A stretch of 7,105 nt of DNA, from assembly GCA_041862635.1 (NCBI GenBank), contig JBGVTO010000343.1, positions 1 to 7,105 on the forward strand, in the 5' to 3' direction. Source of the stretch: NIOZ-UU13 sp041862635 (GTDB lineage Bacteria > Planctomycetota > Phycisphaerae > Sedimentisphaerales > Anaerobacaceae). Below the pieces are notes generated by a model that was not told the origin of the DNA, did not search any database, and worked only from the letters and a program-made list of their open reading frames with translations. Positions 1 through 6,467 of this stretch are shown here, piece after piece (the stretch's first letter is position 1; every line of letters starts with the position of its first letter). Made by a program: the position numbers and the translations under genes.

Positions 1-101
1 CGCAAGCAAGCTGAGAAATGAATTTATCTTGGTTCGCACACGCATACTTATGATTCGTGGTTTTATAGAGACGCGATTCGCTATTTTTTAACAACTACAA
101 A

Positions 102-683
102 TTATCTTTGCACGGCCAATTTTAGACCGGCTAACAGCTCCTGGCCGGTTCTGCTTATCGATTCGGTTTTGTCGAACAATTGATGCCTGTCCAGAATTTC
201 CGGCTTGTAAGCATAGTATCTTTGCACCGCCTCAATGCCGCCTTCGGCGGCGCCGCTGGTTTTGTATTGGCCGTCTATAAGCCATGAGTTGACCTCGTCA
301 TCGTATTCGGCTGGATAAATGAGCGCCACTGCGAATTTATCATCATTATACTTAGCCAGATGCACCTTGGCTCGGCAGGGGGGTGCTGTCCCGACAGCTA
401 AACCAACAAGCTTTTTGAAATCTCCTCTGGCGGTTTCGAGAGCACTCGAATAAAAGAACATCCCTGCCTCAAGCTGAAAAGTCTGGGCAGGTATGCCTTT
501 TAGTTCGAGCCTGCCGTCGGGGTAGGCTCTGTATATTTTATAGACTTTGCCGTTCTTATATTTTTCGCTTTCAAGAAGCTCAGCTACTTCTTCAGCGGTG
601 AAGCCCACACCGGCATGGCCGCCGAAGTCGAAGATATACAGGCCGACGTATTTTTCCGGTTTTTGCAATTTGGGCAATTTCAT
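102..683 (-). CDS. Conserved-looking hypothetical protein, 193 aa
   Basis: I recognise no named domain or catalytic motif. The protein is soluble: it has no signal peptide and no membrane segment. It begins with a short basic, proline-containing stretch. A hydrophobic/aromatic core follows (YVGLYIFDFGGHAGVGFT, about residues 12-29), then an acidic helix (about 30-42), a mixed alpha/beta middle, a PPCRAKVHLAKY segment (about 101-112) and an IYPAEYDDEVNSWL segment (about 122-135). Codon use and composition look like real coding sequence, and the protein reads like a conserved family rather than a random frame. The start is the first ATG. A weak purine stretch (GGAA) lies just ahead, and a TATAAT hexamer sits so close that the transcript may be leaderless or nearly so. 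It is transcribed away from the downstream operon, so the two are divergent. Function unknown; coding status fairly sure. Confidence 0.75.
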   Translation of the reverse strand: MKLPKLQKPEKYVGLYIFDFGGHAGVGFTAEEVAELLESEKYKNGKVYKIYRAYPDGRLELKGIPAQTFQLEAGMFFYSSALETARGDFKKLVGLAVGTAPPCRAKVHLAKYNDDKFAVALIYPAEYDDEVNSWLIDGQYKTSGAAEGGIEAVQRYYAYKPEILDRHQLFDKTESISRTGQELLAGLKLAVQR

Positions 684-691
684 AATTCCAT

Positions 692-697
692 ATTATA
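692..697 (-). promoter_or_regulatory. Possible -10 box for the 193-aa gene
   Basis: The minus strand reads TATAAT here, 8 nt before the ATG at 683. That would place transcription start at or within a few bases of the start codon. The hexamer 17 bp further upstream (GTGCAA) matches the -35 consensus poorly and lies inside the adjacent 9-bp tandem repeat. A TATAAT by itself is common in AT-rich intergenic DNA, so this is weak. Confidence 0.25.
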
Positions 698-699
698 AC

Positions 700-726
700 C
701 ACGGATTTCACGGATTGCACGGATTT
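700..726. repeat. Three tandem copies of a 9-bp unit (CACGGATTK)
   Basis: Three exact head-to-tail 9-mers lie here: CACGGATTT, CACGGATTG, CACGGATTT. They differ only at the last base and are followed by more T residues. They sit between the divergent 193-aa gene and the plus-strand operon, directly upstream of that gene's possible -10 box. The arrangement could be a regulator-binding array or one copy of a dispersed short repeat. The sequence alone does not decide which. Confidence 0.7.
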
Positions 727-838
727 TTTGAGTACGGTAACTTATCGTGATTGTTCGCCCCTATAAACTGAATAACCCATGACATATCGGCTGGCGAGGC
801 CTGATTGTGAGCAGTGGACCGGGAATAATAATATTGCT

Positions 839-858
839 TCGTCACGACTGTGACGGAC
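839..858 (+). repeat. Perfect inverted repeat, 8-bp stem and 4-nt loop
   Basis: TCCGTCAC at 839-846 pairs without mismatch with GTGACGGA at 851-858 around the loop GACT. It is not followed by a T-run, so it is not an ordinary intrinsic terminator. It could be a leader hairpin or a dyad operator upstream of the isomerase-like gene. Confidence 0.6.
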
Positions 859-898
859 TTTCAGCACTAGTTCTTTGTAATGACTTTCTCCGATGAAA

Positions 899-926
899 TA
901 GTACTTTTCATTAACGAAAAGTACTA
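899..926 (+). repeat. Perfect inverted repeat, 11-bp stem and 6-nt loop
   Basis: TAGTACTTTTC at 899-909 is the exact reverse complement of GAAAAGTACTA at 916-926, with ATTAAC between. This is the strongest dyad in the window. CAGCAC at 863-868 can also pair with GTGCTG at 963-968, which would enclose this hairpin in a larger fold. It may be a regulator-binding dyad or an RNA hairpin in the operon leader; the sequence does not distinguish them. Confidence 0.65.
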
Positions 927-972
927 CTACTTTGTCACAGCTATATTGGGTGTTTCGTATTCGTGCTGCCTC

Positions 973-1034
973 GCTGATCCGGCGACGGCCAAACGACCAA
1001 CAATGGAAACCTTGGGTGAGCTTTTTTCTTTTTT
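973..1034 (+). terminator. Possible intrinsic terminator / attenuator in the operon leader
   Basis: GCTGATCC (973-980) can pair with GGGTGAGC (1014-1021) with one G-G mismatch and one G-T pair. A T-rich tract of two runs of six T follows (1022-1034). The long loop contains a small GGC/GCC hairpin (981-990). No plus-strand gene ends just upstream, so if this terminates transcription it would act as an attenuator before the operon. The stem is imperfect and the loop long, so confidence is low. Confidence 0.25.
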
Positions 1035-1051
1035 ATCTGCTGAGTTTCGGT

Positions 1052-1057
1052 TATACT
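1052..1057 (+). promoter_or_regulatory. Possible -10 box (TATACT) upstream of the isomerase-like gene
   Basis: TATACT matches five of six positions of the sigma-70 -10 consensus and lies 46 nt before the start codon at 1104. The region 17 bp upstream is a T-run with little likeness to TTGACA. A start here would give a short leader of about 40 nt without the upstream hairpins. Confidence 0.25.
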
Positions 1058-1090
1058 TTCCGGGTAAATAAAAAAACTGTATCCGTAGAA

Positions 1091-1096
1091 AGGAGG
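1091..1096 (+). promoter_or_regulatory. Strong Shine-Dalgarno site fixing the start at 1104
   Basis: AGGAGG, preceded by AA, stands 7 nt before the ATG at 1104. This is a textbook anti-SD match and spacing and settles the start of the isomerase-like gene. A second ATG at 1099 is followed at once by TAA and lies too close to the SD to be the real start. Confidence 0.8.
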
Positions 1097-1103
1097 ATAT
1101 GTA

Positions 1104-2681
1104 ATGGTTAAGAAATCCAATGAAGAAAACGTTATTAGAAATACATGCTGTCCCTGCGGCCATCAACATTCGGCCGGTGGGATAAATCGGAGGGACTTTT
1201 TACAAGGTGTGGGCACGATAGCATTTGCAAGTACGGCAATTACGGGCCTGAGTTGGTCAGCGGTGTCGGCAGCCGAGAAGAGTGATACGGTTCCGAAGCG
1301 CCGTGCGTTGAAGGTCAAGCCGATACTTGTCTATAGCACTCCAACGCGACGGCACCAAACCAGCTGGCGCAGTTGGGGCGGTATCCAAACCGAACAGGAT
1401 GCATCGAAGGAAATAGCCCAGATCAAACACGAGCTGAGCAAGCTTCGGGCCAAAGCCGATTTTCCGGTCGAGTTTCTAAAGCCTGTCGGTATTAAGGGGG
1501 TCGGAGATATATCCAGGCTAAACGACCTCGACGGGGCTGATGTGTTTCTGATCTATGCTGCAGGCGGCGGGATGGATACCTTCGCCAGGCTGGCGGAGCG
1601 CGGCAAGGACATTATCTTTTTCTGCCGTCATAAGTCCGGTCCCGTCTATCTGTGGTACGAGATAATCAGCCCCCGCTACCTTCGGCAGCACACCGATACG
1701 TTAGCTGTTGAAGGGATTGACGATGGTGATGTTGTGATAGACAGCCAGGATGAGATTCTCTGGCGGCTGCGCGCGCTTTGCGGCTTGCGCAATACGATGG
1801 GCACGCGGATAATAGCTATCGGCGGGCCGGGCGCCTGGGCACAGTCGAGAGAGGCCCGGACTGAGATGCTAAATGATATTCGGGAGAAATTGCAGTTTGA
1901 CATTCTGACAGTCTCCTATGATGAATTAGGCAAGCTGATTAAAGAAGCACGTGCGGACCAGAGTGCAGTTGAGCGGGCCAAAAGCAGGGCCGAGCGGTAT
2001 CTTAAATCGCGCGGAACTACATTAGAGACCGAACGTAAGTTTGTCGATAACTGCTTTTTGTTAGACCAGGTATTTCGCGGGATGATGAAAAAGGAAGATT
2101 GTAAAGCACTTACAATCAACGGCTGCATGGGGACGATTATGCCGATTGCCGAGACCTCGGCCTGCCTGACGCTAAGCCTGTTGAACGATGACGGTTACCT
2201 GGCCTTTTGCGAGTCGGACTTCGTGGTGATACCATCGGGCGTGCTGCTGGCGAATATTTCAGGCATGCCGGTATTCCTTAACGACCCGACATATCCGCAC
2301 GATGGTCTTATTACGCTCGCACACTGCACGGCGCCTCGGAAGATGGACGGGAAAAAACTCGAGCCGGCCCGCATTATGACCCACTTCGAGTCGGACTACG
2401 GCGCGGCACCCAAGGTTGAAATGCATACGGGCCAGGTAGTTACCAACATTGCGCCCGATTTTCTCGTTAAGCGATGGATCGGCCTGATTGGCGAGATTGT
2501 CGATGCTCCGTTTATGGATATCTGCCGGGCACAAATTGATATACGCTTTCCCTGTGACAGCAAGACTCTGGCCGAGCGGATGCCCGGATTCCACTGGATG
2601 ACCTGTTATGGTGACTACATGCGCGAGCTTGGGTACGCTCTCAAGAGAGTCGGAATAGAATGGGAGAATCTCACGGCTTGA
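1104..2681 (+). CDS. Tat-exported L-fucose/L-arabinose isomerase-like protein, 525 aa
   Basis: An N-terminal twin-arginine signal is clear: NRRDFLQ at residues 28-34, a hydrophobic stretch to about 50, and a likely cleavage after VSA (residue 56). The mature part has a Rossmann-like first half (VFLIYAAGGGMDTF, then an FFCRHKSGPVYLWYE segment). Its C-terminal half resembles the L-fucose/L-arabinose isomerase superfamily. Candidate metal or active-site residues are E350, E370, D372, H407 (AHCTAP) and H497 (HWMTCYGDY), placed by analogy and not by alignment. If active, it would interconvert aldose and ketose sugars, but the export signal makes periplasmic action likely and cytoplasmic sugar catabolism unlikely. 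The 28-residue lead before the Tat motif is long and contains C15, C16, C18, H20 and H22. It is the first gene of a plus-strand cluster, 124 nt ahead of the beta-helix gene. Fold assignment is moderately sure; reaction and substrate are unknown. Confidence 0.8.
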   Translation: MVKKSNEENVIRNTCCPCGHQHSAGGINRRDFLQGVGTIAFASTAITGLSWSAVSAAEKSDTVPKRRALKVKPILVYSTPTRRHQTSWRSWGGIQTEQDASKEIAQIKHELSKLRAKADFPVEFLKPVGIKGVGDISRLNDLDGADVFLIYAAGGGMDTFARLAERGKDIIFFCRHKSGPVYLWYEIISPRYLRQHTDTLAVEGIDDGDVVIDSQDEILWRLRALCGLRNTMGTRIIAIGGPGAWAQSREARTEMLNDIREKLQFDILTVSYDELGKLIKEARADQSAVERAKSRAERYLKSRGTTLETERKFVDNCFLLDQVFRGMMKKEDCKALTINGCMGTIMPIAETSACLTLSLLNDDGYLAFCESDFVVIPSGVLLANISGMPVFLNDPTYPHDGLITLAHCTAPRKMDGKKLEPARIMTHFESDYGAAPKVEMHTGQVVTNIAPDFLVKRWIGLIGEIVDAPFMDICRAQIDIRFPCDSKTLAERMPGFHWMTCYGDYMRELGYALKRVGIEWENLTA

Positions 2682-2780
2682 AGTGTTTGAGCGGCGGTTG
2701 GCAACGATGGAAATATTATACCGGCTTAGGTACACGCTTTAATAAATGGCTGCGCGAAAATATTCTTTACTTTTATTGTG

Positions 2781-2792
2781 GTTGTTAACAAC
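2781..2792. promoter_or_regulatory. 12-bp perfect palindrome before the beta-helix gene
   Basis: GTTGTTAACAAC is a perfect 12-bp palindrome that abuts the Shine-Dalgarno site of the next gene. Such a dyad could bind a dimeric repressor or affect translation initiation. No regulator gene lies in the window to pair with it. Confidence 0.35.
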
Positions 2793-2799
2793 GAGGTGA
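2793..2799 (+). promoter_or_regulatory. Shine-Dalgarno site of the beta-helix gene
   Basis: GAGGTGA lies 6 nt before the ATG at 2806. It supports that start, which is also the one that gives a proper signal peptide. Confidence 0.7.
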
Positions 2800-2805
2800 A
2801 ATAAC

Positions 2806-4920
2806 ATGAGAGAGCAGAATTCAAGATGGAGGTCTTTTTTGCTCGGAGTGTTGCTTTCGGTATTTTTGGTTCAATGTGCCGAGGCTGTTAGTCTTTACGT
2901 TTCCACTGAGGGTAATGACCAGTGGTCGGGGCGGCTGGCGAGGCCGAACAGAGAGCGCACCGACGGACCGGTGGCTTCTCTGAGGGGTGCGCGGGATGCG
3001 ATTCGAATTTTGAAATCAATGGGAACCATCACAAAGCCCGTACGGGTCATCGTTATGGACGGAACGTATAACTTAACCGAACCTTTCATTTTAATCCCCG
3101 AAGATAGTGGGACGAGTGAATGCCCGATTAGCTACGAGGCGGCTGCTGGCGCCAGGCCGGTTTTCTCAGGCGGTCGTGTTATTACAGGTTTCAGACGCGG
3201 TGAAAACGGTATCTGGCAAACTCATATATCGGAGGTTGCTGCTGGTAAATGGTATTTCGAGCAGTTGTTCGTCAACGGACGCCGAGCTGTGCGCGCCCGA
3301 ACACCGGATAAATTCTATCAATATATGGGTGAAACCTCTGAGGTTCAGATCGATGGAAGTAAGGACAAATATCGTCGGTCTACATCCGTGAGTCCGGATA
3401 CTCTTGTTCCACTGCGAAATCTTAATAGCCAGGAGATTAGCGATGTTACATTAGTGGCCTATCATAAGTGGTGTATCACCCGCCGGTTTTTGACGGAGAT
3501 TGACACGGCAGCCAATACGATTATTACTGTGGGGGAGAAGCTCAAGAGTTACTCTGGCTGGCCGAAGAATACGCGTTTTCACCTGGAGAATTTCAAGACC
3601 GCTCTGGATATACCAGGCGAATGGCTCTTAGCGCGCAATGGTACGCTTTCCTATAAGCCGCTGCCCGACGAAGATATGACTAAGGCGTATGTTGTGGCTC
3701 CGGTGATTGAGAAAATCGTTGTCTTCCAAGGGAATCCAGATACGGAGCAATTTGTAGAATATGTTCAATTAAAAGGTCTGGTTTTTCACTACAACCAATC
3801 GCTTTTGCCGGCAAGTGGATACGCGCCGTATCAGGCTGCATACGTTACGGAAGCCGCCATAATGGCCGACGGGGCGCGTAATATAGCGGTGGAGGATTGC
3901 GAAATAAGCCACGTTGCAACATACGGTGTATGGTTTCGTCAAGGCTGCCGTAACTGCCGGCTTGAGCGCTGCTACCTTTACGACTTAGGGGCCGGCGGCG
4001 TACGAATCGGCGAGGGAAGTATTCGCTCCGACCAGCCATCACGCACGAGTCATATTACGGTTGATAATAATATTATCCGCTCAGGTGGGCGCGTCTATAC
4101 CTCTGCGGTGGGCGTCTGGATTGGGCAAAGCGGTGACAATACCGTTACGCACAACGATATAGGGGACCTTTTTTATACCGGTCTTTCGGTCGGCTGGCGC
4201 TGGGGGTACGCTGAAAGCTTAGCAAAACGCAATAACATCAGTTTCAATCACGTGCACCACATAGGCTGGGGCGTGCTGAGTGACATGGGCGGTATTTATA
4301 CGCTCGGGCCTTCGCAAGGGACTGTCGTTAGCAATAATGTTTTCCACGATATCTATTCGTACTCCTACGGCGGCTGGGGACTTTATACCGATGAGGGCAG
4401 CACAGGGATCGTTATGGAAAATAATCTGGTATATAATACCAAGACCGGCGGCTTCCATCAGCACTACGGCAAAGAAAATACCATTCGTAACAATATCTTG
4501 GCTTTCAGCAAACTGCATCAAATCCAGGCTACGCGGGTGGAGGAGCATTTGTCTTTTACTTTTGAAAATAACATCGTCTATTGGAATACGGGCCCACTGC
4601 TGTCCGGTCCCTGGACGAAAGTCAAAGTCGAAATGCAAAATAATTGCTATTGGAACGCTTCCGGCCAAGAAGTGAGACCCGCCGGCATGACATTTGCAGA
4701 ATGGCAGCAGAAAGGACACGACACAGGCTCGATTGTAGCTGACCCGATGTTCGTCGATGCGGAAAATCTGGACTTTCGTCTGAAGCCAAACAGTCTTGCC
4801 CTAAAGACCGGATTTAAGCCGTTCGATTACAGCAAGGCCGGAGTATATGGTGACCTTGCTTGGGTAAATAAGGCCCAGAATGTAACATTTCCGCCATTGG
4901 AAATCGCACCCACTTTTTAA
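2806..4920 (+). CDS. Secreted right-handed beta-helix protein, GH141-like, 704 aa
   Basis: A Sec signal peptide is visible: basic residues 7-9, a hydrophobic core at about 11-22, and AEA ending at residue 27. The cysteine at 24 follows Gln, so it is not a good lipobox. The mature protein opens with LYVSTEGNDQWSG (30-42) and a GARDAIR segment, the usual start of secreted beta-helix glycosidases. From about residue 345 to 615 there are repeated Asn-rich turns (DNNII, RNNIS, SNNVF, ENNLV, RNNIL, ENNIV, QNNCY), the ladder of a parallel beta-helix. DMGGIYT (D493) and YTDEGS (D529, E530) lie in the helix where GH141-type enzymes keep acidic active-site residues. GH141 includes an alpha-L-fucosidase acting on rhamnogalacturonan II and a xylanase. 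The role here is inferred to be hydrolysis of a plant or algal polysaccharide. A polysaccharide lyase or a binding protein remains possible. The next gene starts 4 nt downstream, so they are co-transcribed. Confidence 0.82.
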   Translation: MREQNSRWRSFLLGVLLSVFLVQCAEAVSLYVSTEGNDQWSGRLARPNRERTDGPVASLRGARDAIRILKSMGTITKPVRVIVMDGTYNLTEPFILIPEDSGTSECPISYEAAAGARPVFSGGRVITGFRRGENGIWQTHISEVAAGKWYFEQLFVNGRRAVRARTPDKFYQYMGETSEVQIDGSKDKYRRSTSVSPDTLVPLRNLNSQEISDVTLVAYHKWCITRRFLTEIDTAANTIITVGEKLKSYSGWPKNTRFHLENFKTALDIPGEWLLARNGTLSYKPLPDEDMTKAYVVAPVIEKIVVFQGNPDTEQFVEYVQLKGLVFHYNQSLLPASGYAPYQAAYVTEAAIMADGARNIAVEDCEISHVATYGVWFRQGCRNCRLERCYLYDLGAGGVRIGEGSIRSDQPSRTSHITVDNNIIRSGGRVYTSAVGVWIGQSGDNTVTHNDIGDLFYTGLSVGWRWGYAESLAKRNNISFNHVHHIGWGVLSDMGGIYTLGPSQGTVVSNNVFHDIYSYSYGGWGLYTDEGSTGIVMENNLVYNTKTGGFHQHYGKENTIRNNILAFSKLHQIQATRVEEHLSFTFENNIVYWNTGPLLSGPWTKVKVEMQNNCYWNASGQEVRPAGMTFAEWQQKGHDTGSIVADPMFVDAENLDFRLKPNSLALKTGFKPFDYSKAGVYGDLAWVNKAQNVTFPPLEIAPTF

Positions 4921-4924
4921 GAAG

Positions 4925-6397
4925 ATGTCGGTACCAACCTTAATTACATTTATTGCTTATTTTATTGTTTTGTTGGGTATCGGCTTTTTCTTTTATCGAA
5001 GGTCGGCCAACATAGAAGACTATCTGTTGGGAGGCAGGGGGATGGGCTCGTGGGTGACGGCGCTTTCGGCCCAGGCGAGCGATATGAGCGGCTGGCTGCT
5101 TATGGGGCTGCCTGGAGCAATTTACTTAGGCGGGATGGGAAAGACCTGGATTGCAACAGGCCTTTTCATTGGGACGGTCTTGAACTGGAAGCTGGTCTCG
5201 GCCCGGCTGAGGATTTATACCGAAAAAACCAACGCGATAACACTACCCTGTTTTTTTGAAGCACGCTTCAAAGACCCTACGGGTTTGTTAAGAATAGTTT
5301 CCGCGATAATAATACTGATATTCTTCGCTATATACGCATCATCAGGGCTTGTGGCAACAGGGTTGTTATTTGAATCGACATTTAATGTTCAATATCACGT
5401 AGCAGTAATTATCGGGGGACTCGTCATTATTGCTTATACTTTTTTAGGAGGCTTTTTGGCGGTATGCTGGACAGACCTGCTGCAGGGAGCGTTAATGGTC
5501 TTTGCAATAGTAATAGTCCCGGCGCTAACCTATCATACCGTCGGCGGAGCAGAAGCAATAAAGGAAGCGATGGAGTTAAAAGACATATCGACAAGTTTGC
5601 TGCCACAGAGGGAGAAATTGTCTGTTTGTATTTTGATGATTATCTCCAGCATGGCGTGGGGTCTGGGATACTTCGGCCAGCCGCATATATTAGTGCGATT
5701 TATGAGCATCAAGTCGATAAATAAAATTAGAAAATCGATGGCTATCGCTATTGTCTGGGTCTTTCTGTCGTTGGGCGGAGCGGTAATTGTCGGCTTTATC
5801 GGGATAGCGATGTTTGAGAATCTCAGCGGCGGTGAAGAAGAAAAGGTTTTTATCTATATGATACGTGACCTGTTCAATCCCTGGTTTGGAGGGATACTGT
5901 TAGCGGCGATCTTCTCGGCTATTATGTCAACAATAGATTCGCAATTGCTGGTCTCATCGTCGGCGTTATCAGAAGATTTCTACAGTAAAGCAATAAGGAA
6001 AGAAGCGTCCGAAAGAGAGATTGTTCTGGTAGGAAGAGGCTGTGTCGTCATAATCTCAATAATAGCATTAGTTATGGCGTTGGATCGCGATAACACGATT
6101 CTTGGGATAGTCTCTTATGCGTGGGGCGGTTTCGGTGCGGCTTTCGGGCCGTTGGTTCTTTTTGCGTTATTCAGCCGTAAGACAAGCTGGCAATCGGCAT
6201 TAGCAGGAATGGTAACCGGAACAGTGGTGCTTGTTTTGTGGAAGCAGGCTGGGTTAAGCGATACGATGTACGAAATCGTTCCCGGTTTTATTGCAAATTG
6301 CACGATGATTTTTTTGGTCAATTCTTTTGTGGGACAAAAAAACGAAGTAGTCCTTGGAGAATATGACGAGGTTGTCAGCACGGTCAGGGCGGAGTAA
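4925..6397 (+). CDS. putP: PutP-type sodium/solute symporter (probable sodium/proline symporter)
   Basis: An inner-membrane transporter of the sodium:solute symporter family, 490 aa against about 500 for E. coli PutP, with alternating hydrophobic segments over nearly the whole length. ASDMSGWLLMGLPG (51-64) carries D53 and S55, matching the sodium-site D55 and S57 of E. coli PutP. WGLGYFGQP (245-253) keeps W245, Y249 and P253, matching the proline-binding W244, Y248 and P252. MST at 334-336 keeps the sodium-binding Ser-Thr pair (S340/T341 in E. coli). SYAWGGFGAAFGP and a LYEI-like segment near the C-terminus also match. The start codon lies 4 nt after the preceding stop, with only a weak AAGAAG ahead, so translation is probably coupled to the beta-helix gene. 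By residue conservation the substrate should be L-proline. The gene context suggests a sugar or a glycan-derived solute, so substrate is left open. Family assignment is very sure. Confidence 0.92.
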   Translation: MSVPTLITFIAYFIVLLGIGFFFYRRSANIEDYLLGGRGMGSWVTALSAQASDMSGWLLMGLPGAIYLGGMGKTWIATGLFIGTVLNWKLVSARLRIYTEKTNAITLPCFFEARFKDPTGLLRIVSAIIILIFFAIYASSGLVATGLLFESTFNVQYHVAVIIGGLVIIAYTFLGGFLAVCWTDLLQGALMVFAIVIVPALTYHTVGGAEAIKEAMELKDISTSLLPQREKLSVCILMIISSMAWGLGYFGQPHILVRFMSIKSINKIRKSMAIAIVWVFLSLGGAVIVGFIGIAMFENLSGGEEEKVFIYMIRDLFNPWFGGILLAAIFSAIMSTIDSQLLVSSSALSEDFYSKAIRKEASEREIVLVGRGCVVIISIIALVMALDRDNTILGIVSYAWGGFGAAFGPLVLFALFSRKTSWQSALAGMVTGTVVLVLWKQAGLSDTMYEIVPGFIANCTMIFLVNSFVGQKNEVVLGEYDEVVSTVRAE

Positions 6398-6426
6398 AAG
6401 CAATCACAACGATTATAAAAAAGATA

Positions 6427-6455
6427 TTGCAGCGGCTCAGGGTCTAATATATATT
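6427..6455 (+). promoter_or_regulatory. Probable tRNA promoter
   Basis: TTGCAG (6427-6432) and TATATT (6450-6455) are separated by 17 bp, and the -10 ends 12 nt before the tRNA. The -10 matches five of six consensus positions, while the -35 matches only TTG. The location fits a dedicated tRNA promoter between the transporter gene and the tRNA. Confidence 0.4.
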
Positions 6456-6467
6456 ATATGGAGCTTA

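Larger units (their letters stand above)
684..1103. other. 420-bp intergenic region without a convincing gene
   Basis: This gap separates the minus-strand 193-aa gene from the plus-strand operon. In order it holds the 9-bp tandem repeat, an 8-bp-stem inverted repeat, an 11-bp-stem inverted repeat, a T-rich tract behind an imperfect stem, a TATACT hexamer and the strong ribosome-binding site of the next gene. Open frames in it (such as 880-1071 plus and 927-1169 minus) lack ribosome-binding sites and recognisable protein character. Most of it is best read as regulatory DNA and/or a 5' leader of the downstream operon. Confidence 0.6.

Noticed and set aside
2..91. Open plus-strand frame from the window edge to a TAA at 89-91, with a small GCG/CGC hairpin and a T-run near 73-88
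   Set aside because: Only 29 codons are visible, with no recognisable protein character, so a gene end or terminator cannot be claimed.
237..251. GC-rich 6-bp hairpin (GCCGCC/GGCGGC)
   Set aside because: It lies inside the 193-aa coding region, encoding AAEGG, with no T-run; codon-driven structure is enough.
880..1071. 63-residue plus-strand frame in the intergenic region
   Set aside because: It has no ribosome-binding site, spans the hairpins and the T-rich tract, and has no protein-like character. It is more likely non-coding.
1099..1104. ATG-TAA start-stop pair just before the isomerase-like start
   Set aside because: It lies only 2 nt from the AGGAGG, too close for initiation; probably chance.
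927..1169. 80-residue minus-strand frame
   Set aside because: It overlaps the start of the isomerase-like gene antisense and has no ribosome site or recognisable family.
2259..2735. 158-residue minus-strand frame
   Set aside because: It is antisense to the isomerase-like gene, whose frame, signal peptide and ribosome site are well supported.
2871..2879. Possible lipobox around Cys24 of the beta-helix protein
   Set aside because: Gln precedes the Cys instead of Gly, Ala or Ser. The AEA site three residues later fits ordinary signal peptidase I cleavage.
4219..4719. 166-residue minus-strand frame
   Set aside because: It is a shadow of the beta-helix gene with no start signals.
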